Source: Pseudo-nitzschia pungens (lineage: Eukaryota > Bacillariophyta > Bacillariophyceae > Bacillariales > Bacillariaceae). From it: a stretch of DNA of 64,000 nt. Where the stretch lies: contig CM074759.1 in NCBI GenBank assembly GCA_037355855.1, positions 7,812,001-7,876,000 of the forward strand, written 5' to 3'. Both the position numbers and the translations under genes were made by a program. The notes below the pieces were generated by a model. It saw nothing but the letters and a program-made list of their open reading frames with translations. It searched no databases and was not told the origin of the DNA. Positions 9,701-19,549 of this stretch are shown here, one piece after another. Positions within the stretch are counted from its first letter, which is position 1; each line of letters begins with the position of its first letter.

Positions 9701-12353
9701 CCCTGAGGTAGTCTTTCAAGGCAGTAGTACATTGGGACACTTGCTTAAGTGGGTGGAAAGACCACTTCTTGGACTTCACACCAGAGAAAAATTGACCTCC
9801 ATTATGTCCTTGACTGGTCTTTTCAGAGAAGAATGTATAGTCAGTGGCGACTGATTCATTCTGTCTGGGGTAATGAAAGCCTCTGAAACGCTTCCTGTAG
9901 TGCTTCCTGGGGATATCTCTGTTCTCTTCTTCGATCTCTGTATAGAATTGGGTTGTATTCTCTAACGTTTTCTTCACCACTCTTTCAGGGAGCATTGCCA
10001 TTCTCTTCCTTAATTCCAGCATGGGGAGTTGAGCAAAACTGAACTTTTGAAAATTCCTTTTGCGTCGTAGCATAGGATATTCCCTGAGATCTGGTGGTGC
10101 TGGGGAATTCAACTCAAACAGCTCCAGAGATTCCATGTCACCCTCTGTTGGTTTGGATAACTTGAAAAACACTTTCTCTTCATCATGCCAAAACGGTAGG
10201 AACGTATTCCCAATCGTAATTCCGCAATCTGGGTACTGGGGTTGGACTCCAACTCGGACGCCGTGGTCTCCCATGTCGATGGATGTTAACAGAGACTCGC
10301 CTTCAGTGCTGTCCCGGTCTTCAGCAATGTAGGTGGCATAATGCACCAACAGGAGGACCGGGTCTTCTCTCCCAGGAATTATGGCCTTCGTTACTGCACT
10401 CACCACTGGGTGTCCATCCATCACATCGCTTGACATGAAAGGCTTTACGGCTGAGGTCAATCCTGTCTCTCCTCCAACTTTGATCCAAGCCTTTTCTGTC
10501 ACAGTAGGTCGGTTTCCACCTCCACTATCCATAATTGCAATATTTTCTCCCTTGGAAATTTTCATCGGGAAACGTCGCGTTGTCTTTAGAATGGTAAGTT
10601 CTTGTAGTCTTCGGCTTCGGCGTGGGCCGGCAGCTTGAGCTGGAGTATCGGTTGGAACCGCTGGGGGAGATGCTGGGGCTTGTTGTTGCTGCTCTTCTTG
10701 GTGCTGTAACGTCTGCATCTCTTCATGCTCTTTCCCCCTCTCAACCATATGGAAGCGGATGGCCTTTAAAGGAAGGGACCCGAGGGGAAACAGTTCAGAG
10801 TCGTCAATAGACCCAAGGCTGTGGTCGTCGGTAGGATCTGCTTGCCCGGGGTCGTCGGTAGTATCTGCTTGCCCGGGGGGCGCGGGGGGGCCACTAGGTG
10901 GAGGAGGCAGTGACATCTCCACAGGCTTCTCCACTGGCTGGTCTGGATCCTGGCAAGTATCTAACATGATCCGTCGAACGCGGCGTTGGCGTCCCGAATC
11001 ACGCGATCGAACGCGCCGGGGAACATCAGTATTTCCCATCCCATCGTCTTTAGGCTCACCAATCTGGACTCCAGCAAGGGGCTTAGGATATTCGTCTGGG
11101 CTCATCTTGTGTCTGACAGCAGTATTGTACTCGAGGACGTATTTCTGGTGGTCAGTCTTCAGGTTGCGCCAGAGGTCGGGGGGGATCCGGAGAATCCCGA
11201 TAAGATTTGGATGAATGGTCCCTGGAAGGCGACCGGATGGTGGTGATTCCGACTCCATTGTTCCTTCCACTCGACGGCGCTTGCCAGAATAATACGTCAG
11301 TTCTTGGCGGCGTTTGGCTTCCCCTTGTCTGAGGATCCTATTGCGAAGGGCCACTTTCTCCTCGTTTCGGAGCTCCATGACAAGGTCTTGGATCTTGAGC
11401 TTGGATTTGTTTTGTTCCATGTAGCGTTTGATATAATCCAGGGTTTGGTCGTGTATATTCCGAATAAATAAACCTTTACCTTCTGATTCGTGCATTCCGA
11501 ATGTCGGGATACGGTTGAGTTCATAATAGATCAACTCGAACCGATTGATGTAGTCAGAGATATTCCCCCCGTCGTAAAGTTTAACGTTCTGCAACTTGAT
11601 ACGGAGGGTATCCGCGTGGGTCTCCAACTGTGATTCATCGTCATACCAATCTAGGAGTTTCTGCCATGCCCCGTGTCCATCGGTTCTATGTTGGTTGATC
11701 TTCGAGTATGCACTCCCGTTGCAAGTTGCTGATGCTAACGTAGAAAATAGAACGTTGTTCCTGTTTGGGTCCTTGTCCGCTTCCGTCCTGCTCTCCATAA
11801 CTTTCTGGAAGCCTGTTCCATATAGAATACTTTCGGCCTCTGCCTTCCATTTCACCCAGTGTAATTCGTTGCCGTCAAATGGTTTCACATCTCCTACACG
11901 TAGCGACTGGAAACCGTCTCTCTCTTCCTTCTTTTCCAGGGCTTCTTCCTTCTTTTCTAGTGCCTTCTTAAGTTCCTTTATCTCGTTGTCTCTTTCTTCT
12001 TTTTCTCTCGTCTCGAGGGCCTTCCTAAGTTCAGCAATCTGGTCGTCACGCTCTTCTTTCTTTTCGAGCGCCTTCTTCAGCTCTTTAATCTGTTCTTCGA
12101 GGTGGTTGTTGTTTTGAATCCGTTGTAGTGCGAACGTCGGGGTGAACATCCACTTGATCCCCTTCAGCAGAAGAGATCGGTCCCAATAGGAATCGCTTTG
12201 GTCTGAGTCGGTGTTGTTGAGTACCTTCAGCATTGTATTCGTATTCGTATTGGATGTTTCTTCGTTCGTATGGTCATTGGATATTTCTTCATTTGTATTG
12301 GCGGGGGGTGTTTCGACTACGGGTGTTTCTTCGTTCGGTGCGACGGTCGTCAT
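6711..12353 (-). CDS. Copia Gag-Pol polyprotein
   Basis: A single frame of 1880 aa runs from the ATG at 12353; the frame is open further upstream but has no ATG there. Residues about 84-145 form a strong coiled coil built of ELKKALEKKEE-like heptads. A UBN2-type Gag follows at about 150-350 (F-D-G-N-E-L-H-W-V-K-W). The protease motif is DSGGG near 607. The integrase core shows D (V-A-T-D-Y) near 838, D (I-S-D-N) near 893 and E (A-E-P-E-W-G) near 933. The reverse transcriptase has H-V-D-D-L near 1528, the copia equivalent of YVDD, and RNase H starts F-C-D-S-D-H near 1733 with the copia T-K-x-L end. No stop or frameshift is visible, so the element could be active. A long charged coiled coil before Gag is unusual for copia and may help particle assembly (inference). 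Confidence 0.94.
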   Translation of the reverse strand: MTTVAPNEETPVVETPPANTNEEISNDHTNEETSNTNTNTMLKVLNNTDSDQSDSYWDRSLLLKGIKWMFTPTFALQRIQNNNHLEEQIKELKKALEKKEERDDQIAELRKALETREKEERDNEIKELKKALEKKEEALEKKEERDGFQSLRVGDVKPFDGNELHWVKWKAEAESILYGTGFQKVMESRTEADKDPNRNNVLFSTLASATCNGSAYSKINQHRTDGHGAWQKLLDWYDDESQLETHADTLRIKLQNVKLYDGGNISDYINRFELIYYELNRIPTFGMHESEGKGLFIRNIHDQTLDYIKRYMEQNKSKLKIQDLVMELRNEEKVALRNRILRQGEAKRRQELTYYSGKRRRVEGTMESESPPSGRLPGTIHPNLIGILRIPPDLWRNLKTDHQKYVLEYNTAVRHKMSPDEYPKPLAGVQIGEPKDDGMGNTDVPRRVRSRDSGRQRRVRRIMLDTCQDPDQPVEKPVEMSLPPPPSGPPAPPGQADTTDDPGQADPTDDHSLGSIDDSELFPLGSLPLKAIRFHMVERGKEHEEMQTLQHQEEQQQQAPASPPAVPTDTPAQAAGPRRSRRLQELTILKTTRRFPMKISKGENIAIMDSGGGNRPTVTEKAWIKVGGETGLTSAVKPFMSSDVMDGHPVVSAVTKAIIPGREDPVLLLVHYATYIAEDRDSTEGESLLTSIDMGDHGVRVGVQPQYPDCGITIGNTFLPFWHDEEKVFFKLSKPTEGDMESLELFELNSPAPPDLREYPMLRRKRNFQKFSFAQLPMLELRKRMAMLPERVVKKTLENTTQFYTEIEEENRDIPRKHYRKRFRGFHYPRQNESVATDYTFFSEKTSQGHNGGQFFSGVKSKKWSFHPLKQVSQCTTALKDYLREHGAPDTLISDNAQAETGVKWSEVLREARVATRSRTSQPYHPHQNPAEPEWGRLSKMISNCLTMFKAPKSLAHWCAKWVCQVNNVCSRASLNWKTPSEVSNGWTPDISHLRFHFYEPIWYYQPQNKTPKESMLKGRFLAFADSCGDAMTYYILTEPDTKKTKRQILMRSVVRTRRENIGTNNEVFTDDPSKFELTVAEKERTIIESTDEVPILVSGEELAADSTGMEHSTSNLETYLKQNFETKDDDMDAGGTSDMEDSDESDIGVEEEEEASAEQDEEEALPKDLDCTNNAESHLDILESTDQNLTSEFRKILNHHWKEGMLIFKAQFVTDVGTVVMDIPLTVLQKDQPVACAKYIKMYIVENSSRRASGPLGTWADSVLKENSNIVRRLRRIRSVASHQHQVKLPKKLRRSIQNPSKKKKRLLSRNQRLAAKKQREKFGIKIPSTYQQCVQFDLEAGNRKWQESIEKEMQNLERLKCFKFHHPDTEFPASEGWQEAKLKMIWDVKSEDRRYKSRLVAGGHLVDSSNVNTYSSQVDSLSVFLLFLIAQHQKLDLMTADVGNAFPTAPNQEKVWCWADDVFGENKGSKVEIQRALYGLAGSSRAYMDFFADTLAGLGFRPSRADPDLWMRQEPEGEGYCYIATHVDDLIVVAKKPQDWISLIEQEFALRNIEKEPKYYLGTSVRKIKDGRILLNSGSYITEVLRKYEIKHGLTLHKNPIPMPTKCRPEEDTSEFLDPAGHKEFQHIIGLCQWVILTGRIDIGYAVSSLSRFSASPRKNHLEMARYILGYLKKYKHKGLVIDARPPRTTMDEEPTRMEDFTHQYKYYKEELDPMFPIPKVKELQITIFCDSDHAHDLVTGRSITGLLAFVGSTPVYWKSKRQTSVHTSTFGAEFTALKDAVALAIRLRYHLRSMGVAVTKPADIYVDNKSVVLNSTNPASSLNKKSIALAYHFVRQHQAGKVISVNHIRSEDNYADILTKALPQTAFHSLINEFMTK

Positions 12354-12482
12354 AATTGTTTTAAGTATGTGAGTGTATTGTAATAACGTAGTTTTCCAGT
12401 AAAAACTAAAATCGCGTGTTTCGAATCGTTGAGTATCGAACAACGCGAATGGTAGAGTATTGTCAAACTGCGACTGTTAATC

Positions 12483-12924
12483 AACAAGTTGTTTAACTGG
12501 AATTATGAGCTTAGTGTTTTTATCTAGCGAATCATGTGTTTTCTGTGTTAACACTCGATCAGTCTGTGTGACTGTGTGTCAGTGATTGAAGTGACTGTGT
12601 GTCAGCGATTGGATTGGTTAGCGAGGATCGCTTAACACTTGGCCAACGATCTCGTGCTCGCATAACTCGCTGAGCTCGTATGTATTCGTTCTTATGTATT
12701 TGTATGTGTTTGCTCTGTTTATTCAGTGACGTATAGTTTTGCATGGTCTTAAGCATGGTCACGGGCATGACTCCATGCGCGTGGTTGGAGCGATGCTCAG
12801 TACAACTCCACGTGTAAGACTCCATGCTCGCGGTCGGAGCAGATATAGTGCTCTGTACGACTCCGCGCGCGGTTTTATGCGCAGTTTCTGTTTTTTATAT
12901 TTAACAACCCTGTTTCGTGTTGTT
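12483..12924 (-). repeat. Copia 5' LTR
   Basis: 442 bp, identical by eye to 6171-6612. Upstream LTR in element orientation; the element leader (12354-12482) follows it. Confidence 0.93.
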
Positions 12925-12931
12925 AGAGAGT

Positions 12932-13440
12932 CTTCGATGGGCATCAGGACATAATGTTGTCGTCCATCAATCATCTGCAGACGACATATTGTTGAATAAA
13001 TTTGTCGTTGTCGAACAGCGTATTATTTTGAACGACAATCGTCTTCCAACAGAATCCCACCCGACGTCAATCTTTTCGAATAGTACATCCTGGACTTTCA
13101 TTCGTCTTCGAAGGACATAAGGATGTGTTGTCGTGTGCCAATCGACTTCGGAGCAGACATCCTCTATAGCTGATACTCGTCAATGCCAACAAGATTTGTG
13201 TTTGGCTTCCAATCGACTTCCTTGTTAGACACAACAGTGACGCGGTTGCAACCGTGTGTCATCAATGACGACGATCATCGTGTTAGAGGTGTTGGCATGT
13301 CGGTGAATTTACTTACATCGAACGAAAGCCTTTCAGAATTCTCGAATCTGGAAAAAGTGAGAATGGAGTGTGCGATTGTCGAGCACCGTGAAACTCAATG
13401 AGAAAGGTTTGCAATAGTAGTTATAGAGTAATTAGTGCAC
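12932..13440. other. Intergenic, nothing recognised
   Basis: No domain-bearing frame. Before the copia insertion this sequence was continuous with 5947-6170. Confidence 0.5.
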
Positions 13441-13446
13441 AAATAA

Positions 13447-14870
13447 GGAAAACTTTGAAGAAAGCATCGGAGATCTCCGAAGAAAATATCGGAGGTCTCC
13501 GCAGAGCATAGGTTTGTATTAATAAACCTACTTTGTCAAAGCATCGGTGAAACAATGCAAAGGGCATGCTGACGAAAATAGAATCGACAGTTGATTACCG
13601 CATAGAAAAAGAGGTCTCCGGAGGAGCTACATAATGCTCGACATTGAAACGAGACACATTCAAAGGAAGAATGTACGGATGTATTGATGAAAACAAAAAT
13701 TGGTATCGGAGTAGCGCACAGCTAAGGAGATCTCCGAAGACAGTACCGGAGGTCTCCAAAGAGCATGAGTTTTTGATAAAACCTACTTTGTTCAAGCATC
13801 GGTGAAACAATGCAAAGGGCATGCTGACGAAAATAGAATCGACAGTTGATTACCGCATAGAAAAAGAGGTCTCCGGAGGAGCTACATAATGCTCGAAATT
13901 GAAACGAGACACATTCAAAGGAAGAATGTACGGATGTATTGATGAAAACAAAAATTGGTATTGGAGTAATTAGTGTTAAAATGTAGCTAAAACTGGATTT
14001 GCTGTTCGTGTACAAGCAGTACTGGAACCCAGTAGAAAACTATATTTGTGCACGATACGTGCATGAAAATATTCAACGTGTGATTGGATTGAATCCAGTC
14101 ATGAATCGTATTACGGTTACAATTTACTTCGTACTTCGTAACAAGTAGCGCACAGCTAAGGAGATCTCCGAAGACAGTACCGGAGGTCTCCAAAGAGCAT
14201 AGGTTTGTATTAAACCTCCTTTGTCAAAGCATCGATGAAACAATGCAAAGGGCATGCTGACGAAAATAGAATCGACAGTTGATTACCGCATAGAAAAAGA
14301 GGTCTCCGGAGGAGCTACATAATGCTCGACATTGAAACGAGACACATTCAAAGGAAGAATGTACGGATGTATTGATGAAAACAAAAATTGGTATCGGAGT
14401 AGCGCACAGCTAAGGAGATCTCCGAAGACAGTACCGGAGGTCTCCAAAGAGCATAGGTTTGTATTAAACCTCCTTTGTCAAAGCATCGGTGAAACAATGC
14501 AAAGGGCATGCTGACGAAAATAGAATCGAAAGTTGATTACCGCATAGAAAAAGAGGTCTCCGGAGGAGCTACATAATGCTTGACATTGAAACGAGACACA
14601 TTCAAAGGAAGAATGTACGGATGTATTGATGAAAACAAAAATTGGTATCGGAGTAGCGCACAGCTAAGGAGATCTCCGAAGACAGTACCGGAGGTCTCCA
14701 AAGAGCATGAGTTTCTGATAAAACCTACTTTGTTCAAGCATCGGTGAAACAATGCAAAGGGCATGCTGACGAAAATAGAATCGACAGTTGATTACCGCAT
14801 AGAAAAAGAGGTCTCCGGAGGAGCTACATAATGCTCGACATTGAAGCGACACACATTATTGACTTTTGTT
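13447..14870. repeat. 255-bp tandem satellite array
   Basis: The anchor GCTGACGAAAATAGAATCGA occurs at about 13568, 13823, 14256, 14510 and 14765, giving spacings of 255, 433, 254 and 255. The 433 gap is one unit plus about 178 bp of unrelated sequence (about 13970-14147). Each unit carries the palindromic GGAGATCTCC, a GGAGGTCTCC and a GAGGTCTCCGGAGGAG block. Open frames here are by-products of the repeat. Confidence 0.9.
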
Positions 14871-15085
14871 AAATCTCGATGTTGAAGTATCGGTGAAACA
14901 GTGCGAAGGTGATACTGATGGAAAAAATCGATATTACTTCGTTCTGGGTAAACTTATTTGATGAGAGCATAGAAAAAGAGATATCCGAAGGGGCTATTTA
15001 CGGATGTATTGACTAATGAAAACACACTCCAACTTCGTTTGTCGTACCGGTAAGGCTTATTTGCGTTCGTAGCGCCATAAAATGT
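14871..15085. repeat. Diverged satellite unit, left of the retrotransposon nest
   Basis: It shares TACTGATGGAAAAAATCGAT, CATAGAAAAAGAGAT and GTACCGGTAAGGCTT with 28148-28335, and the CATAGAAAAAGAG...GGATGTATTGA part with the main 255-bp units. The array was therefore split by the LTR elements. Confidence 0.75.
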
Positions 15086-15109
15086 ACCGTAATGTTTCTG
15101 GTACAACGT

Positions 15110-16105
15110 TGTCGTATGTCCCAAAACTACGACACACAAGAAATATACAAGAAACAAACCATTTATATTTTAAGAAACAAAACAATGTTTCTATCAACTT
15201 CAAGGTTCTCTATGACTGATGTCCCCGACTCAGGTTCTCTATGACTCTAGGTTCTTTGAAGAACTGTTCTTTATGTTCTTCAAGACCATTCCGAGTTTCT
15301 CTACGTCTTTTTGAATTCTTTCAACACGGCGTTGTACGAGAAACATTCTATTTTATCTTTTACTTCCTCCGTTCCGAAATAACTGTGCGATGACCGAAGT
15401 GTTTGCGTTCCGAAATAAGTGTTGCTTTGTGTAGAAAATACGTAGAAGGTGTACCACGAACATCGAAATTATTTTTCTTTTAATTTTTTTTTCGTGCACC
15501 GCACGGTTTTCTATAGAACACACGGATTGCGCGCAAAAAACACACTAAAACACACACAAAATTAAATTAAAACACACACGAACGAAAATAACTAGTGTTA
15601 TCGCGCAAAATACGAGAATTAATTAATTTTAATTTTAATTAACCGAGACACGAAAAATAGGCTATCTTTGGACGATAAACGGAAGACAAGAACTCTCTTC
15701 TTGTTTCTATGACCTATACCTGGACAAAAATTCAGTGTCTTAGCTTTCGAAAGAACCTTCCCCGAGGTTCAAATGCCAGGTGGAACCCTTTCAACCGGTA
15801 AAATCACATTTGAAGGGCAAAACGGGCCCTTTTCAAGTCCTAATGAAAGGTAGACCAATAGCGCGAGCCTATCAGTGTCTAAACAGGCATAAGGACTTAG
15901 TTGAGGAGTGTTTAACCCAAAAAGAACGATTTGAATCGGTTGAAAATTGATCGATAGACAAGCTTGTATGTGCGAAGCGCACACTTATTTCGGAACGGAG
16001 GAAGTATCTAATTTCATTCATAATTCTTTAATTCAAAAATTATCAACACAACTATTTCTATCTTCTATCTTCGGTCGTTTTCTTCTGGTTTCCAGAGATA
16101 CGACA
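15110..16105 (+). repeat. Gypsy 5' LTR, interrupted by a MITE
   Basis: LTR sequence at 15110-15362 and 16007-16105 matches the right LTR base for base except at three sites (near 15307, 15312 and 16101). The intervening 642 bp is the MITE. Confidence 0.93.
15363..16004. mobile_element. 642-bp Tc1/mariner-type MITE (Stowaway-like)
   Basis: The terminal inverted repeat is CTTCCTCCGTTCCGAAATAA, with its complement at 15985-16004. TA is duplicated on both sides (15361-15362, 16005-16006), and the uninterrupted right LTR shows the empty site with a single TA. The end sequence recalls the CTCCCTCCGT start of plant Stowaway elements. A second, internal copy of CGTTCCGAAATAA lies near 15409. No transposase frame is present, so it needed enzyme from elsewhere. 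Confidence 0.9.
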
Positions 16106-16449
16106 CTGTAATTACAGTCGATTACAACGACCACCATTGTCAATTCTTTGAATTGATTATAATTCTTAACCTACGTCCGAAAACTGGTTCGCGACCCATC
16201 GCGACCAATCGCGACCGGATCGCGACCCAATCGCGACTTGTCTCAGAAAAATGCGACCCCAATTTTTTATTTCACAACCTTTTTTCCATTATTCTCAACC
16301 TTATTTCTCCTTTTTCTCGATCCCCGCATCGTTTTCAGGAAAATGTTCTGATCTAGACCCTGATATTCAGTCCCTCGTCACCCTTTCATTCCATTTTACA
16401 TATTTGACACATTTGACTCAACATAACAAATAATTTTTAATCAGATGTA

Positions 16450-18090
16450 CTTCAATCATCAATCACACAAAAGTGACAGCATGCAGCAACCAACGCGTCG
16501 ATAATACAGGGGGGACAGCAAGCAACAGCAACGCGTCGATAATACAAACGCGTCGATAATACAGGGGGGGACAGCAAGCAGCAGCAGCGCTTCGATAATA
16601 CAGCAGGGGGGACAGCAAGCAGCAACGCGTCGATAATACAGCAGTGGGGACAGCAAGCAGCAACGCGTCGATAATACAGCAGGGGGGACAGCAAACAGCA
16701 AACAGCAACGCGTCGATGATACAGGGGGGACAGCAAGCAGCAAACAGCAACGCGTCGATAATACAGGGGGGGACAACAAGCAGCAGCAAGCAGCAGCAAG
16801 GCGTCGATAATACAGGGGGGGACAACAAGCAGCAGCAAGCAGCAGCAAGGCGTCGAAAATACAGGGGGGACAGCAAGCAGCAAGCAGCAACGAACGCGTC
16901 GATAATACAGGGGGGACAGCAAACAGCAGCAACGCGTCGATAATACAGGAGGGGACAGCAAGCAGGAGCAACGCGTCGATAATACAGGGGGGACAGCAAG
17001 CAGCAGCAACGCGTCGATATTACAGGGGGGACAGCAAGCAGCGACGCGTCGATAATACAGGGCAGCAAGCAGCAACGCGTCGATAGTACAGGGGGGGACA
17101 ACGCGTCGATGGGGGTAACCAGGCGCCATTTAAAGTGGCGCTGACAGCCACTTATTCGTACGTGCCGTCACGTACTTTACGTAAGCAGCAAACAGCAAAC
17201 AACAGCAAGCAGCAGCAACGCGTCGATAATACAGGGGTGGGACAGCGAGCAGCAAGCAGCAGCAACGCGTCGATAATACAGGGGTGGGACAGCGAGCAGC
17301 AAGCAGCAAGCAGCAGCAACGCGTCAATAATACAGGGGGGGACAGCAAGCAGCAGCAACACGTCGAAAATACAGGGGTGGGACAGCGAGCAGCAAGCAGC
17401 AGCAACGCGTCGATAATACAGGGGGGGGGGGACAGCAAGCAGCAACGAACGCGTTGAAAATACAGGGGGGACAGCAAGCAGCAACGAACGCGTCGAAAAT
17501 ACAGGGGGGACAGCAAGCAGCAACGAACGCGTCGACAATACAGGGGGGACAGCAAGCAGCAAGCAGCAACGAACGCGTCGACAATACAGGGGGGACAGCA
17601 AGCAGCAACGAACGCATCGAAAATACAGGGGGGGCAGCAAGCAGCAAGCAGCTGTTTGGACGTGACCTCCAAACATACTTCGAAGTATTACGGAGCGCTT
17701 TGTAAGATCGTTAGACGGAGTACCAGGCAGTAAGGTTAAGGCTTATAGATCTATCTTCCAATCGACACGGAGGATACGATTGCCGATCTATCTTCCGTAT
17801 ACGATACAATCGATACGGAAGGATACGATTGCAGCAGCAACGCGTCGATAATACAAGCAACGCGTCGATACTACAGGGGGGACAGCAAGCAGCAACGCGT
17901 CGATAATACAGGGGGGGGGGGGAACAGCAAGCAGCAACAAGCAGCAACCAACGCGTCGATAATGCAGGGGACAGCAAGCAGCAGCAATGCGTCGATAATA
18001 CAGGGGGGATAATACACGAGAATATTTTTTAAAGAACTATCGCGTCGACAGCAAGCAGCAAGCAGCAACGGGTCGATAATACAGGGGGGA
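16450..18090. repeat. 35-bp minisatellite with ACGCGT core
   Basis: The unit is about 35 bp: GGGGGGACAGCAAGCAGC followed by AACGCGTCGATAATACA, repeated some 40 times with length variants. Non-repeat islands interrupt it at 17113-17195 (contains GGCGCCATTTAAAGTGGCGC, an inverted repeat), about 17650-17830 and about 18010-18045. The long frames on both strands are translations of the repeat, not genes. Confidence 0.93.
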
Positions 18091-18099
18091 ACGCTCCTT

Positions 18100-18720
18100 T
18101 CTTCAAATAACGAAAACCGATCGATCCGCTCCTTTCAACAACGGAAAACCGATCGATCCGTTGCTCTCATTGTCAACAACTAAAAATCGTAGGAGTATTT
18201 CGTTCAATCCGTCGCTCCTGTTCTCAACAACCGAAAATCGTAGGGGTGTTTCGTTCGATCCGATCGTACCTTCGTCGTTGTCGACCCTCTCTGGAGCGAC
18301 CGTACTTTCGACATCGTCCTCTTCCGATCGTACCCCCGTCGGCCCGTACCTTCGTCGTCGTCGTCGTTCGTCGTCGTACCCGATCGTTGCCGTCGTTCCC
18401 CTATGGAAAGACGAAAGTAAAAATAACAACAAACATCCTGTTAGAAGCGATCGTAGCGATCGTACCCCCGTCGGCCCTCTCTGGAGCGATCGTACCCGAT
18501 CGTCCCAGTCCGAAGCGATCGTACCCGCCGTCGTCCCTGTCCGAAGCGATCGTACCTTCCTCTTTGTTGTTGCCGTCGTTCCCCTATGGAAAGACGAAAG
18601 TAAAAACAACAACAAACACCCTGTTAGAAGCGATCGTAGCGACCGTACCACCGTCGTCCCCCTCTGGAGCGATCGTACCTTCGTCGTCGTCGTCGTCGTC
18701 GTCCGTCTCCGCACCAATCG
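18100..18720. repeat. CGATCG-rich repeats with a 183-bp tandem duplication
   Basis: The block CCGTCGTTCCCCTATGGAAA with its following 70-80 bases recurs 183 bp later (about 18390 and 18572). The rest is built of CGATCGTACC and GTCGTC words. Open frames on both strands follow the repeat and have no recognisable domain. Confidence 0.75.
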
Positions 18721-19545
18721 GTTGTGATTTTCGTCTTCGTTGTTTTCAATATCATTACGTCGTATATCTGGGTAAGCCAGGTAGTTCCAGGACTTCAACA
18801 CACCCAACCTCCGTGATATGAATCAGACAACAGAGCAGAAAGCAAGAGCGGCCGTTCTCAAGCTCCCCACAGCATGTGTGTCTTTTTCAAAAGAGATGGT
18901 CCCGGTGCCTGATGGCTAGGTTAAACTGGACCGGCCAGAATATTCCGATGCAAGAATTGAAACGAAAATGAAAATGGAAATGAAAATTATGACACATCCT
19001 GTACGAGGGAGATGTGGGGCGGAAAATCGATCTGCCACTGTGACGTAGTGCTTTAGTGCTTTATTACGTGCTTTACGGTACTGTGTGTACAGGCTGAGTG
19101 GAAAAAATGACAGCAATGTACGTACTTTACAGTACTAAGTGTACAGGCTGAGAAAAAGAAAAAATGACAGGTCTGTGCATACCCGTTCCTAGTAGGTACC
19201 GACAGTACGTACAGGCTGGGGATATGTAGGTTTTTTGTAAACGGAAACGGTACGTATAAACTGTACGTATGGTACTGGTACAAATCTTTTGGCGCGAAGT
19301 GGTGGAGGTACGGTAACTTAGTGTTGGTACATATTATACAGGATGAGCCTTCCCCGAGATGGTGGTAGAATTAAAAAATGGAGAGAACACCTGTTTAGCA
19401 GCAGTAGACAGTAATAGTGGCACTACTGGATTGTATGCAGTTGGTATTGTTGGTTCGAGTCCCATCACGGGAATGTCTTTTGCTACATCACGATGCAATA
19501 GAAATATTTTTGCTGCGAAGCATTTGTCACCAGGTGATCTATTCA
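18721..19545. other. Spacer inside the inverted-repeat element
   Basis: No gene recognised. A TACAGGCTGAG motif recurs near 19089 and 19141 in a partial tandem duplication. Confidence 0.45.
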
Positions 19546-19549
19546 GTTA

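Larger units (their letters stand above)
6171..12924 (-). mobile_element. Ty1/copia LTR retrotransposon, full-length
   Basis: It has two 442-bp LTRs (6171-6612 and 12483-12924), one intact polyprotein on the minus strand, and a purine tract (minus-strand AAGGAGGG, 6613-6620) next to the 3' LTR. LTR ends are short inverted repeats, AACAA...TTGTT. The same 7 bases, AGAGAGT, lie on both outer sides (6164-6170 and 12925-12931), the likely target-site duplication. I compared the two LTRs by eye and found no difference, so the insertion is recent. I could not identify a standard TGG-type primer-binding site after the 5' LTR. Confidence 0.95.

Noticed and set aside
12443..12482. A primer-binding site for the copia element.
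   Set aside because: The sequence after the 5' LTR (GATTAACAGTCGC on the minus strand) does not begin TGG and matches no tRNA end I recognise.
13447..14870. A CRISPR-like array, because of regularly spaced conserved blocks.
   Set aside because: The 255-bp units are conserved throughout, with no short repeat/variable spacer pattern, and the genome is eukaryotic.
16452..17705. Several overlapping frames over 150 codons on both strands (Cys/Pro/Ile-rich or Asn/Ser/Gln-rich).
   Set aside because: They are translations of the 35-bp minisatellite in all frames.
18103..18821. Arg/Ser/Thr-rich frames of 188-234 codons on both strands.
   Set aside because: Explained by CGATCGTACC and GTCGTC repeats and a 183-bp tandem duplication; no domain.
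19390..19480. A possible tRNA or tRNA-derived SINE: GGTTCGAGTCC is a perfect B box and TAGCAGCAGTAG resembles an A box about 50 bp upstream.
   Set aside because: The T-stem pairs poorly and no seven-base acceptor stem can be formed, so I do not call a tRNA. It could be chance or a decayed SINE head.
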